In this document: positions 24,119 through 36,193 of the stretch, piece by piece | Numbering within the stretch: the first letter of the stretch is position 1 | Layout of the letters: each line of letters begins with the position of its first letter | Assembly: GCA_033065855.1 (NCBI GenBank) | Contig: JAVXUO010002759.1 | Location: 30,376-94,375 of the forward strand | Source: Escallonia rubra | Taxonomy: Eukaryota > Streptophyta > Magnoliopsida > Escalloniales > Escalloniaceae | Length of the DNA: 64,000 nucleotides | Direction of reading: 5' to 3' | Program-made: the position numbers and the translations under genes | The notes under the pieces: model-generated | Seen by the model: the letters and a program-made list of their open reading frames with translations, nothing else | The model's database searches: none | What the model was told of the DNA's origin: nothing

Positions 24119-24365
24119 CGGTATATATAGACGGAAATTTTTGGTCGAATGAAAGTGAGGTTTCATTGGACCAAAACCAATAGAAGGGTTAAACAGGACA
24201 AAGGGATGAGACTTTTCATTCGAAGGAAAAGTTTCCTTTCGAATGAAAAATTTTCTTTCGAAGGAAAACTTTTCATTCAAAGGAAAAGTTTTCTTTCAAA
24301 TGAAAAGTTTCCTTTCGAAGGAAAACTTTCCATTCGAAAGAAAATAGTTCCCTTCGATTGAAAAG
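24119..24365 (-). promoter_or_regulatory. internal promoter-like segment upstream of the extra frame of element C
   Basis: On the minus strand, about ten copies of TTTTC[AC]TTCGAA[TA]GAAA-like motifs (24365-24205) are followed by CCAAT (24169-24165) and then TCTATATATAC (24130-24120). The extra frame starts with ATG at 24013, about 110 bp beyond the TATA box. This repeats the order seen in the LTR of the same element (array, then TATA). It lies between RNase H and the extra frame, where no promoter is needed for the genomic RNA. Confidence 0.5.
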
Positions 24366-24537
24366 ACGAAAAAATAAAATAATAAAAATAAGACAAAAAT
24401 CAGCTCAGATCACACATCCCTAAGCGGCAACGAAGAGAACAGAAACTAGATTTAGCTAAAGGTTTGGTAAAAATATCTACAAGCTGATCTCCCGAACCAA
24501 CTTTCTTGAGTTCGATTAAACCTTTCTGAATGTTGTC

Positions 24538-25932
24538 TCAAAGAAAGTGGTGACGAATATCGATGTGCTTAGTGCGTGAGTGTTGAACATGATTTTTACT
24601 GATATCAATAGCACTGCTACTATCGCACATAATGGGAATATGATCTACGAAAACACCAAAATCCTGTAAGGTTTGACGCATCCAAAGAACTTGAGCACAA
24701 CAGCTTCCAGCCGCAACATATTCCACCTCTGTTGTGGAAAGTGCCACATATGTCTGATGTCTGTTTCTTACTGTGCCAAGACACAAGTGCATCACCAAGA
24801 AATTGACAAGTACCACTACTACTTTTACGATCGACAAGACATCTGGCATAATCATAATCGGAGAAACCTACTAGATCGATTGAAGAATTACGCGGATACC
24901 AAAGTCCTAAATTTATAGTCCCAGAGAGATATTTAAAAACACTTTTAACAGCAGTAAGATGAGATTCTTTGGGATAAGATTGAAAACGAGCACAGATGCA
25001 CACACTAAACATAATATCAGGTCTAGAGGCGGTGAGATAAAGTAAACTACCAATCATACCATGATAAAGTTTTTGATCAACATCTTTACTATTTTTATCT
25101 TTTACAAGATTAACGCTAGGAGATATATGAGTACCTCTGGGTTTAGCATTATCCATACTAAACCTTTTCAAAAGTTCCCGCGTGTACTTGGATTGATTAA
25201 TGAAAATTCCTTCCTTTAATTGCTTGATTTGGAGTCCAAGGAAGAAAGTAAGTTCTCCCATCATGCTCATCTCGAATTCCATGCGCATACTCTTAGCAAA
25301 CTCTTGGCACAAATAATTATTAGTAGCTCCAAAGATAATATCATCAACGTAGATTTGAACTATAAGAATATGAGAATTTCGAGATTTTGTAAAAAGAATG
25401 GTATCGACTTTGCCACGTGAGAATTCATGATCAATAAGAAAGCTGCTAAGACGATCGTACCAAGCTCGAGGAGCTTGTTTAAGACCGTACGATGCCTTTT
25501 TCAACTTCAAAACATGATTGGGGTATTTTTTATTTTCAAAACCGGGAGGTTGTTTAACAAAAACTTCCTCCTGAATTACCTCATTCAAGAAAGCACTTTT
25601 CACGTCCATTTGAAAAAGTTTGAAATTCATGTGACATGAAAATGCCAAAAGCATTCAGATAGCCTCAAGTCGAGCAACAGGGGCAAAAGTTTCATCAAAA
25701 TCAATCCCTTCAACTTGATTGTATCCTTGGGCTACTAGTCTAGATTTATTTCGAACAATATGGCCATCTTCATCAAGTTTGTTTCCAAAAATCCACTTGG
25801 TGCCAATGACCTTTTGTTGAACAGAAGGCGGGACTAGTGACCAAACATCGCTTCTTTCAAATTAATTTAGTTCTTCTTGCATGGCAAGGATCCACCCGTC
25901 ATCTTTTAGAGCCTCATAAATATTTTAAGGCT
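24538..25932 (-). pseudogene. reverse transcriptase and RNase H of element C (broken)
   Basis: The RT has FQMDVKSAFLNEVIQEEV (normally ...NG), the KASYGLKQAPRAWYDRL block and the polymerase motif VQIYVDDIIFG (about 25360). TASRPDIMFSVCICARFQ is typical of the SIRE group. RNase H includes STTEVEYVAA and CDSSSAIDISKN and ends near 24538. A stop near 25656 and a frameshift in RNase H (24620-24855 readable in two frames) inactivate it. Confidence 0.85.
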
Positions 25933-27459
25933 CTATTTGAGAAACAAAAGCAAAAGATTTACCGACGACCGTGTCGTTACGCCACGCTCAACATTACCGA
26001 TTACTTGCTCCTTCGGGTGGCTTGAGGAATATCTCCAGCTCTTTGGAAGGGGTTGATTCTGGGCATTTTCTTTTTGAGATGACGTTGAGCACTCTAGTTC
26101 ATTTGAGGAAACATCTAACTTGTTGTTTAATTCGAGAGAGAGTTCTTCACTATCATCACCTGCATGCTTACTTGGATTTTCAGCTTTAGATTCTTGAAAT
26201 ACAACATGCATGGACTCTTCAATTGCAAGAGTCCTACGATTATAAGCTCTATATGCTCTACTCTTTAATGAATAACCAAGAAAAATAACCTCGTTAGACT
26301 TTGCATCAAACTTACCCAAGTTGTCACGATTGTTCAAAATAAAACATTTACAACCGAAAACCTTGAAATAATCGATTTTTGATTTTCGATTTGAGAAAAA
26401 GTTTGTAAGGAGTTTTATCAAGGATCGGTCTGATGAGTACCCAGTTCAATACGTAACAAGAAGTGCTGACGACTTCAGCCCAAAAATATTTTGGTAAAGA
26501 ATTTTCATAAAGAATTATTCTGGCCATCTCTTGAAGAGCTCGATTCTTTCTCTCTACTACCCCATTTTGTTGGGAAGTTTGAGGAGCAGAAAACTCTTGG
26601 GCAATGCCATTTTAATCACAAAAAGGTATAAAATCTTTTTCAAATTCACCGCCATGATCACTTCGGATTTTCACAAGTTTCAACTCCTTCTCATTTTGTA
26701 GAAGCTTTACGAGGTTAAAGAATTTTTCAAAAGCTTCATCCTTATCACTTAGAAAAAGAACCCAGGTATATCTTGAAAATCGTCAACAATGACGAAAGCA
26801 TAAAATTTTCCACATAGGCTAGCATTTCTTGTTGGGCCAAAAAGATCTAAATGAAGAAGTTGAAGAGGGCGAGAGGTAGAAACAACATTTTTGGCTTGAA
26901 AAGATGTTTTTGACTGTTTGCCGTATTGACAGGCATCACAAACCTTATCCTTGACAAACTTTAACTTTGATAAGCCTATGACAAGCTCTTTCGAGAGAAG
27001 TTTCTTGATTAAATCCATATGCACATGACCTAGTCTACGATGCCACAACCAAATATCATTTTTTGGAACAGGAAGACATATATCTCGAGAAGTGCCAAAA
27101 GCATCAAAGGATAAAGTGTAAATATTACCATCTCTCTTACCAACCAAAGTGCCTCCATCTGAAGCATGACTGATCAGGCATTGGTCACCTTCAAAATGAA
27201 TTTTGTGTCCACTATCGATTAGTTGACTAATGCTTATCAAATTGAACTTTAAACCGTCAACCAAAGACACATTATCAATGGACATCGAGCCAATACCAAT
27301 TTTACCTTTACCGATGATCTTCCCATTTGAGTTGTCTCCGAAAGTAACAAGGTCGCCATCCTTCGGAGTAATATGAGAGAACAGTGAACGATCACCTGTC
27401 ATATGCCTTGAACATCCGTTGTCGAGGATCCATTTGTTTGAATCCACATTTGCTTTCAA
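25933..27459 (-). pseudogene. protease and integrase of element C (broken)
   Basis: Protease is marked by KWILDNGCSRHMTGD, where the catalytic Asp is kept but the Ser of D-S-G is Asn. Integrase has its HHCC zinc region (HRRLGHVH ... CDACQYGKQSK) and the first catalytic block LLHLDLFGPTRNAS. The frame is lost at about 26749. The middle of the core, readable only in fragments at 26420-26750, holds the segment with the other catalytic residues. The C-terminal GKFDAKSNEVIFLGYS block resumes at 26421 and runs to 25933. Confidence 0.82.
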
Positions 27460-29295
27460 GCATACCTACAACATATTCTGGTTTTGTTACTTTAGGTATC
27501 CACACTTTCTTAGGTCCTGAAAGATTAGATAGACAAGAGTTTGGCACCCAGACTTGCTTTATGTTACTTTTATTGATAGAACTTTTATTGATAGAAAATG
27601 ATGGTTGATTTCTAGCTACTTTAAGAGGATAGTTTTTAACTAAGTGACATTTCTTGTTGCACACCGTTCAGAGTGTGAATGGTGAGCAAGACGCTAGATT
27701 TTTGTTAAAGAAACTTTTATAATCTTTTTGCTTCTTTGAAGGATTATAACCAATTCCACTTTTTTCCAAAAACACGTCTTTGTCTTCCCAAAAAAGTATA
27801 TCCAAATTCTCTCTTCCTTGTGTAAAATTTGAAAGTGTGAGATTCAGATCTTCAATCTCCTTTTCTAAATTCCCTTTTTGTGTAGAAATTTTCTCCAGTT
27901 GTGATTTTAAAAGCTCGTTTTCTTCAGAGATTTTTACACTTCTGAGAGATTGGATTTCTGGAGACAAATAAGTATTTTCCTTCTTAGAGCAATCAGATTA
28001 TCTTTTAAAGAACCATTTTTAGCAATATAGAAATCAACTTTTTCGTCTAGCTCTTCATTTTCACATTCCAGCTCTTCAACAGTGTTTAACAAAGAAAGAA
28101 CCTTCTTTTTAAGAGCAGTGTTTTTAAGTTTTAATTTCTCATGGTTCATGGTTTTCACTGAGTTCAAGAAAAGCTAACTCAAGTTTATTATAATCAACAT
28201 TTTCAGCAGTGATTACCTCATCAGAGTGATCATCCTTGGCCATAAAACATAGCTGAGCTACGTCATCGTCTTCGCTCGTCTCTTTATCACTTTCGTCATA
28301 ATCATCCCAAGTCAGCAGAGCTTTTCTGGGTTTGAATTTCTTTTCTTTGATATCTCGGCCGCTGCTATTTGCTGACTTATTCTTGAGCTGTGGGCAGTAC
28401 TTTTTGATGTGTCCAGTTATGCCGCACTCATAGCAAGCGTCAAAATTTTCTCTTGCAATTCCAGTCACCATTGTTTCTTTGATGTGATTGAGTTGTATGA
28501 ATTCTCCTGATCTTTCCATCTCGTCGGCTCGTAAGGAACTTCTTGAACTTATGAGTGGTGAGAGCCATTTCTAGATCAGTGTCATCTCTGATTTTGGCAG
28601 GTTCATGAGAGGCCTCAGCTTTGAGAACTAGGTTCTTCTTCTTCGAAGTGGTCTCTTCCTCGTCATGAATCTTCATCGTGATTTCATGAGTCATTAGAGA
28701 ACCCACCAATTCTTCCAACTTCAGCACATTCAGATCTTTGGCTTCTTGAATGGCTGTGAGTTTTTCTTCCCATCTCTTGGGAAGAGATTTAAGAACGTTT
28801 CTTACAATATCCTTCTTTGGGTATGATTTTCCCAAGAGCTTGAGTCCATTTATAATGAGAGCAAACCTGGAGTACATCTCATTATGGACTCGTGTTCCTT
28901 CATTTTGAAAGCCTCATACTGCTAGACTAACATGTTAATTTTAGTCTCCTTCACCTGATCGGTACCTTCGTGAGTAACCTCCAGTAGCATCCATATTTCT
29001 TTAGCTGTCTCACACGCTGAGACACGATTATACTCATTCATGTCAAGGCCACAACTGATGATGTTCTTTGCTTTGTCATACATGGAGAAAAGATGTGCCT
29101 CATGAGGATCCATTTCGAGAATTCCTTTGGGAACATTGGTTCCATCTGGTCCATCCTTCATGGGAATAATAGGACCATTCTCTACGACGTACCAGACATG
29201 AGTGTCCTGTCTCAATTCCTCATCCGATTTTTCCAGTAGCTGTAGTTGTCGCTCTTCAACAAGGGTGGTCTAGTGGTTGCTGAACCTTCTTCCAT
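27392..29295 (-). pseudogene. gag of element C (broken)
   Basis: Starts with ATG at 29295, 55 nt after the primer site, reading MEEGSATTRPPLLKSDNY, the typical SIRE gag beginning. A TGA after about 27 codons and an indel break the frame near 29217. The capsid (UBN2-like) part follows to about 28520 in several frames. A CCHC knuckle, CYECGITGHIKKYC, is at about 28435-28390. A long Glu/Lys/Leu/Asn-rich coiled coil (28167-27668) comes next, then a second, degenerate knuckle (CNKKCHLVKNYP) near 27660. At least three frameshifts prevent a full-length product. Confidence 0.82.
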
Positions 29296-29349
29296 ACTGA
29301 GATCTTTAGATCTTGACTGTGAAGTCACAAAGAAAATACCAAAGCACAC

Positions 29350-29364
29350 GGCTCTGATACCATT
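29350..29364 (-). other. primer-binding site of element C
   Basis: The minus strand reads AATGGTATCAGAGCC directly after the LTR. The core TGGTATCAGAGCC matches the initiator methionine tRNA 3' end. Confidence 0.88.
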
Positions 29365-30629
29365 TGTAGGTCCCTTAACACACCTAGAGGGGGGAGGGTG
29401 AATAGGTGTTTACAACTTTGAGCAGAAATTTAAAAACTAAATTTACAAAGTAATGACAAGAATAGTAAATATAAATCAACACAGAGATTTATACTGGTTC
29501 AGCCCCACCAGCCTACGTCCAGTCCCCGAGCACTCCACACAAGGGAGACCTACTCGAGCCTTTCACTAACCAGCTAGCTTAGGGTGCTAACTCAAACCAC
29601 AGTAAAGATTTTGAAACCATTCAAGGTTTCCAACGATTACAAGTGAAAATAAGATTTACAATTGAGATACAATAGAACACTCTTTTATGAGTAGATATTA
29701 CAATGAATACAACAAGGCTAAGCTTTCTTAGGTGGGAAGATCTGTAATCTTTCAACAACTAAACCAAGAAGCTTGATGTTCAAGTTCTCAAAGTATGGAC
29801 TCACTCAAGGAAGAATAGATGAAAGTGTGAAATAAGTTGAGAGAGTATTTTGAGAAATGAGAGAGAAAAAATTCAGAGATTAGCCAAGTTAGCAATAAAT
29901 GCTCTCAAGTCCCTTTTTATACTGGAAGAGAAAAATGACCGTTAAAAAGGGATGACACAAGATTTGATTCGAATGAAAAATATCTTTGAAGAATTCTGTC
30001 GAATGAAAACGTTTCTTCGAATGAAAACTTTGGCTTCGACCGTAAACTCTTGGCTTCGACTAAAAGATTTGGCTTCGACCGAAAACTCTTGGCTTCGACC
30101 GAAAGTTTTGGCTTCGACCGAAAACTCTGTGAAAACTAGAATGAAAGACACTGAAGGATTACTTCGAATGAAAATTCACTTTGTTTCGAATGAAAATTCT
30201 TTTTGCTTCAAATGAAAAATCTTTGCGCTTCGAATGAAAACTTGAATAAAAGAGACTGAATGATTACTTCGAATGAAAGTCACTTTACTTTGAATGAAAA
30301 GTAGTTTTTGCTTCAAATGAAAAATCTTTTCGCTTCGAATGAAAACTCTTTTTGGTTTGTTCTTTACTTGATTTTTCTGGAGATCTTTAAGAAAGACTTA
30401 GATACAAACAATAATTACACAAAGATAAAGTATACGTTAAGTCCATATCCAAATCTTCGTTCAGGTCAACGTCCATGTCCAAGTCTATGGTCCAAAGTCT
30501 AAGTCCAATCTAAGAAATATTCCAAGTCTATGTTTGACGATGATTGAACCTGAAATTTAGCTTAATAATAGTGTTAGATTAATATTAGGAATAGTAATGT
30601 TGGAATTATCAAAATAAATAAGGTCAACG
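29365..30629 (-). repeat. 5' LTR of element C
   Basis: 1,265 bp, bounded by TGTAGGTCCC and AAGGTCAACG, so the terminal CA of the other copy is CG here. The promoter-like order on the minus strand is motif array (30346-29967), TTTAACGGTCA (29946-29936), TATAAAA (29921-29915). Transcription would run leftwards into gag. Confidence 0.93.
29967..30346 (-). promoter_or_regulatory. U3 array of TTCGA[AC][TC]GAAA motifs upstream of the TATA box
   Basis: About 16 copies of a 10-12 bp motif (TTCGAATGAAAA and TTCGACCGAAAA variants) are spaced irregularly, 10-30 bp apart. On the transcribed strand the array lies immediately 5' of the TATA box at 29921-29915. The 3' LTR has the same array at 21229-21637. 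The position suits an enhancer. The spacing does not fit the heat-shock element, which needs 2 bases between half-sites. Confidence 0.6.
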
Positions 30630-30649
30630 ATTCTTCTATTCGGTTATCT

Positions 30650-31520
30650 CAGTGTTATCAAAGGCGCGCCTAGGCGCAAGGCGCATAGAGCTCACACAGC
30701 GCGCCTCGCCTAGGCCTAGGCGCAGTGCATTCAAAAAGGCGCGCGCCTAGTGCGCCCAGGCGCCCAGGCGCTAGGCGCGCAGCAGCGGGGGAGGCGCCAA
30801 GCTAGGCGCATAACTGTAGATGTTCAATTTTCTTCACCTGGGCTACCGTCGATCTATTTTTTTTCTTTCCTTTTTGTCTTTACCAAGTCAAAACAAGAAG
30901 ACTAACATAAAACCCCCAAATCAATTTTTGATTCACGACCCCAATTGTAGCTCTCAGTCTCTCACAATCACCTCGCGAGTCGCGACCTTCCATCCTTTGC
31001 TCCATTCGTCTGCTCCGGCCGTCTGCTCCGGCGTCTGCTCTCCAGTCGCTGGCGTTGTTTCAGCCGCCGCTATTGCTGCAATTGTTAAAGTCTGGCGGCT
31101 ATGGTAAGCACTGTGAGATGCTATAGCTGTGAGATGCTGTGTATGGGTAATTGCGTTGCTGTGTATGGGCAATTGTTGTAAGATGTTATATTGCGTCACA
31201 GTCTTACTGCAATTGCTGTGTATGGACTATGGAGTATGGACAATGAACTTGGAAGGGTTGTTTGGCACAAAGGATTGATTTGTTAATTCATAAGTCTTTT
31301 TACGCAATGAGGATTGATGCCCAAAAAACATAAATGTTTTGTTAATTGTCATGTTCTAATTTTTTTTTTACATAATTTATTGTTTTAGAGTATTATTATT
31401 TATCTATTTTTATTTATTTTAATATTGCGCCTCGCTTCGAAAAGGCGCACGCCTGCGCCTTGCGCCTAGGCTCCAAGGACCTTTTGCGCCTTAGGTGCGC
31501 CTGCGCCTTTAACAACATTG
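30650..31520. mobile_element. non-autonomous hAT-like transposon in the LTR of element B
   Basis: 871 bp flanked by an exact 8-bp duplication, GGTTATCT (30642-30649 and 31521-31528). The ends are imperfect inverted repeats: CAGTGTTATCAAAGGCGC on the left and CAATGTTGTTAAAGGCGC read inward from the right. The subterminal 150 bp at the left and 80 bp at the right are packed with GCGCCTAGGCGC-type palindromes, likely transposase-binding repeats. The 8-bp duplication and the CA-T-G ends fit hAT. No transposase is present. The interior has a C/T-rich stretch and a GGCTATG/GTAAGC junction that looks like a 5' untranslated exon. Confidence 0.88.
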
Positions 31521-31747
31521 GGTTATCTCTAACCATTATAGAGAGATAGTATTAGAGACTGACTTTATCTCAAACATTTAAAAGTTAGAGACTGTATTTA
31601 TCTCAAACATTTAGGCGATAAAGACTGTAATAATCTCAAACACTTAGGAGATAAATATGATATTATCTAATTAACTGTAATTATCCTAACTAACAAACAT
31701 TATCTGTTAGTGGGCAGATAATGGGTCCACCTACCTAATTATTAACA
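31521..31747 (-). repeat. 3' LTR of element B, last fragment
   Basis: Resumes with the duplicated GGTTATCT after the hAT-like insertion and runs to CCTAATTATTAACA. The purine tract of the element, seen on the minus strand, follows directly. A small middle fragment lies at 30630-30649. Confidence 0.9.
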
Positions 31748-32789
31748 GCTCCTACTCGCCCACATAGGGCAAATAAATCTTGCAGTCCCTTCTTATCTCT
31801 TGGTCACCCATCTCCTCATGCAGGAAATGGAACGTGCGACCTATAAGAAGAATGTCCAATTTTGAGGACTATTATATTAAGTTATCACCAAACTAAAACA
31901 ATACTTCACCCCTAAAATCTCGTATGTACCCCAAATAGTTCAACTACACCAGACTAAACACTCTCAAAACATTCATAATGAGCAATGTTAAACCTTTCTT
32001 ATGTTATGTATTCATGACTCATATTGAAAAACAAAAATCGACAAAGTCCCCCAGGCTATGAATCACATAACATGGTGTAATGTGGGACTTTCTTCCCAAA
32101 GCCCTCAGGTCATTCCAGTTAGACCCAATCGCTTTTGTAGACATGCCCCACGAGACCGCATCATTCATGATCCGAGAGTACATGCTAAAGTAGTGACATC
32201 GAGTATCCTCTTCATAACATAGTCTAAGGTGAAAAAGGTATTATTTAGGATCATCACTCCCACTGTTGGTCTGCATTTAGCACATGCAGTACGATTTGCA
32301 TGTTATGGCGTAAACCACGAAGTCATAAATGTATAGTAAAATACACAACACATAACTGAATCTAGTCACTGTATGAGTGCCTAATTTGAGTTTCTCAGCC
32401 CAGTCACTTTTATAATGCCTATCTAAGATCTCAAATTCGGATGTAAATAGGCTACATAGAGTTGTGGATATAATCTATGATCGACCAACCTTTTTAGGTC
32501 TCATCTTAGTTCTGACTAAGGCAACATGTTTGCATTAATAGTTGTATCATCTTATTCGTCCTCTCAGCTCCTAAGACAATTATGTCTCATCTTGCTCGCT
32601 AACTTAGCATCAAGCTGAATTACCCGCATGAGTGAGTCAATTCAAGCCTGGTGACACTCAACAAGGATGTATACATAATCACAAAGATAATCTATTCATT
32701 CCAAAATAAACTCAAATCAAGTAATGAAAAATATAATAAATAATGTCAAGTACATAAAATGCCATAGACATATCAAAACCTACGTAGTC

Positions 32790-35057
32790 CCATACTCCTA
32801 ATGTGAGAAAGGAGAACATCTCTAACAATAAACTTGGTCAAAGCATCAGCCACCATTCTATTATTATTGCGTGACTAAAGTTCTAATGAAGAAAAGCCTA
32901 TGTGTTTGGCCTTCCCATGATATTTTGGGTCCTTTACAAAATCTAGGGCAACTGTGTTGTCACAGTAAACGGTGATAGCCTCATCTGCATGAGTTGTAAC
33001 CCCTAGAACCTGTAAGAATGACCTTAAGCAAATATCTATTTGGACTGCTAATGAATAGGCAACATACTCAAACTCTACCGGGATAAGGCGAAGCAAGTCT
33101 CTTTCTTGCAGCACCAAGAGCTAGCTCCACCTCCTAGTATGAATGCATAACCTGAAGTGGACCTGCGCTCATCTCTATCACTGCCCCAATCAACATCTAT
33201 GTATCCTCTCAGTCTCAAGTCTCCACCCTGACAACACTAACAAGATCAGCGGTTCTACATAGGTATGGAAGAATCATTTTCATCGCATTCCAATGAATGG
33301 GTCCAAGATTACTTTGATAACGACCATTCTAAATGCATAACAGATGTCTAGACACGTACACAACATAGTGTATATCAGATCCCTACTACAGCTACTTAAG
33401 ACGCTTTGGACATCCAATTCTTTTCCTCATTATTCTTTGTGCATAAGTCTTTGGTTAAAGCACACTTCTTGTCCATTGGAGTGTCTATGGGTTTTAAGTT
33501 ATGCATATAGAAACGTTCAATGACTTTCTCGATGTATGTCTCTTGAGTCAAACCGAGAAATCTCTTTGGATGATTATGTATGATTTTAATCCCGAGCACA
33601 TTATTAGCTTCTTCCTTGTGCCTCGTCTCAAAAGTTGAGGACAACTACTACTTAGTGGTGACAATGGAACTCATGTCATTCTCAGCTAAAAGAATGTCAT
33701 CCACGTATAACAAAAGGATTAGAATACTTTTCTTAGATCGTCTTACGTAAACGCAATGGTCTTGTTCAATCATCTCAAAACTATGGAGGTAATGGCATGA
33801 TGAAATCTAAAGTACCACTGCCTAGACGATTGTTTGAGACCATTTATAGAACGTTTGAGTCAACAAACTTTGCGCTCCTATCCCTTGACTTCAAAACCCT
33901 CAAGTTGAGCCATATAAATCTCTTTGACTAGTTCTCTATTCAGAAACACAATTTTAACATTCATCTGAAAAAATTATAAATATTGGTGGGCGACAATAGC
34001 TAGGATCATGTGAATTGAAACAAATCTCACCAATGGGATAATGTCTCTTCAAAGTCCACACCCCACTGTTGGGTATAACCTTTTGCCACTTGTCTTATAC
34101 TTGTCAATTGACCCATCTGCCTTGCGATTGAATTTTAAAACCGACTTGTTTCCAACACTCTTGCACCCTGGAAAAAGGTCAACCAACTCCCGGACCTAAT
34201 ACTTCTCCATTGAGCTCGATTCATCCTTCATTGTAGCCATCCACTCATTGCTAGCAGATGAAGATAAGGCTACTTCTACTGAAGTGGGCTCATTTTCATT
34301 TGTTGGAGTGCACATAAGAATATCTTCGTCAATCACAAAACGATGATGTGGAACTCTTCCCCATGCACCTCTATGCAGTTGAGAATCTTTTTGATCTGAT
34401 GGTCCTAGTGGTGTGCTCCCACTGTCTGAGATGCTCGCACTAAGTTGAGGGTCGTTTATACTATCTTCAGCTACAACTGGATGAGGAATTAAGTCCCCAC
34501 CTTCGCTTGGAGATAGTAAAGTGGCTTCATTCTCCATTAACTTATAGAGGTCAAGATTCTTACTCGCGTCTCCAATGCTAGGCATCACGAGACTTTATTC
34601 CAGTCTTTCCACCACTTGGGTGTTCATCATACATCACATAGCCTTTACGGTTTTCAGAATACCTTAAGAATATACTTTTTTTTTAGCTCTAGGCCCTAGT
34701 TTTCCATACTTATGAGAAGTACTGTGAATATAAACTGTTGAGCCCCATGGGCGCAAGTTATCCTAATTTGGCTTTTGGCCATTCCAAAGCTCACGTGGGA
34801 AGGATTTGACTGATTGTAAAGGCACACAATTATGTATATAGGCTGCAGTCAAAAGAGCATCCTCTCCTAAAAACATATTGAAATGTTTGCTTGTGCCATC
34901 ATAGACCTAATCATATCAAACAATGTTCGATTATTTCTTTGCCTAACACCATTTTGTTATGGAGTATTAAGAATAGTAATTTGCATGTGTATCCCTTCTT
35001 CCTTACACCATTTTGTCATATAGATCTCGAAAATATTAATTTCTGCCAACTAAGTGC
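32790..35057 (-). pseudogene. truncated integrase-RT-RNase H of element B
   Basis: Related to element A. It starts in mid-integrase at the deletion junction (35053-35057). It continues through the linker with SIGDASKNLDLYKL and ALSSSASNEWMATMKDE (34588-34196), RT pieces such as RFLGLTQETYIEKVIERF (33644-33396), and RNase H with YCDNTVALDFVKDPKYHGK (about 33000-32890). Frameshifts and stops separate every block. The region between the blocks (33650-34195) is also RT-like but unreadable in one frame. Confidence 0.85.
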
Positions 35058-35344
35058 AAAAAACAATATCTATGCTTTATTCATATTTTTAGGATCACAA
35101 AAATACCATAAAAATACTCACAAATAGCCAAAAATTGAGTGATAAATTCTTAAAAGATGACAAGCAATAAACTCAACCTTAATATACCCTTTGGAATTAA
35201 TAAAAAAAAATTGTGTATAAAGCTAATTTTTATAGAAAAAGTCGTTCAAAAATTAAACAGAATACACACATAGGGTATAAAGGTAATTTTGACTCCATAA
35301 AAAAATCAAAAGCCAAAAAGAATCGTCACTCGCCAGTGGTGACG

Positions 35345-35640
35345 AAAAACAGCTAAACAATAGCCCTTATGTGCCACCGTGCGCGTGGGATAGCGTCTGG
35401 GCTTCTGAACATGGCGCGCGAAAAGCACATGGGCACGTGCGCAGCTCGACTGGAGCGTGTGCGTTGTTCTTCTTGGTGCATTGTGGCATGTGGTCAGCTC
35501 GGCGTGCGTAGCTTGACTGGAGCGCATGGTGTGTGTGGTCGGCTCAATATTGCCTGCATGGCAGATGTGCGCTGTTCGACATTCATTCCACGCGTGTGGT
35601 GCACGCCCCACCTTCCGGGGTTTTTCAGGTTACGGGAAAA
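35345..35640 (-). other. GC-rich leader island of element B
   Basis: This is the counterpart of the island in element A, between the 5' LTR and the coding part. It holds GCGCGC and GCACGTGC words but more TG and CA, as expected after CpG decay. The open frames through it are compositional. Confidence 0.6.
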
Positions 35641-36193
35641 ATATAACCCCCCCCCCCCTAAGTTGGGTCTCTTGAGTTCATTGGTGCACTTAGATTGATC
35701 AACCGATGCCTTTAAATGGCAAGTACGCCATTACGGCTAGTGGGTTTGACGAAATTTACTGTTCATATTCTTCCTAGAAACCCTAGTTTTTTCAGCATCC
35801 GCCATGCCGCAAGGCCTAATTTCGGAGGCCATATCTCTCTCATTTTTCGTTGGAATCCTTATGCGACATAGAATAACTCGTGTCAACCAATCATTTTAAA
35901 AACTAAATATCATGCACATAATTTGAGCCCCAAAATTCGAAAGCAAACATTATTTTCTGAAAAATAAAATTGTGATTTCTTACAAATCATGCATCTAATG
36001 ATCACAAAATATTATCGAGTTCATCCTCAAGCATGGGGGGCCAAAACCATATAATTTTTTTTTCAGAATAACATGCTCCAAAATATTTTCTTGATGGGTC
36101 TCATTTTTGCGAATAAAAAAAATCGCAACATACACATAAGTTATACTACCATGTTAGAAGGAAAATCAACAAGTAATCATGCTCTAATACTAG

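Larger units (their letters stand above)
20631..30629 (-). mobile_element. SIRE/Maximus-like Copia element C with extra 3' frame
   Basis: A 9,999-bp element inserted in the LTR of element B, flanked by the duplication ATTCT (20626-20630 and 30630-30634). The LTRs are 1,264 and 1,265 bp. An initiator-Met primer site and a GGGGGAGATT purine tract are in place. Order on the minus strand: 5' LTR, gag with a zinc knuckle and coiled coil, protease, integrase, RT, RNase H, a promoter-like segment, an additional reading frame, 3' LTR. Its size, long LTRs, purine tract and extra 3' frame fit the SIRE/Maximus lineage. Several frameshifts and stops make it defective. Confidence 0.93.

Noticed and set aside
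29967..30346. Heat-shock element array in the LTR of C
   Set aside because: Heat-shock elements need GAA and TTC units two bases apart. Here TTC and GAA are separated by four bases or adjoin directly.
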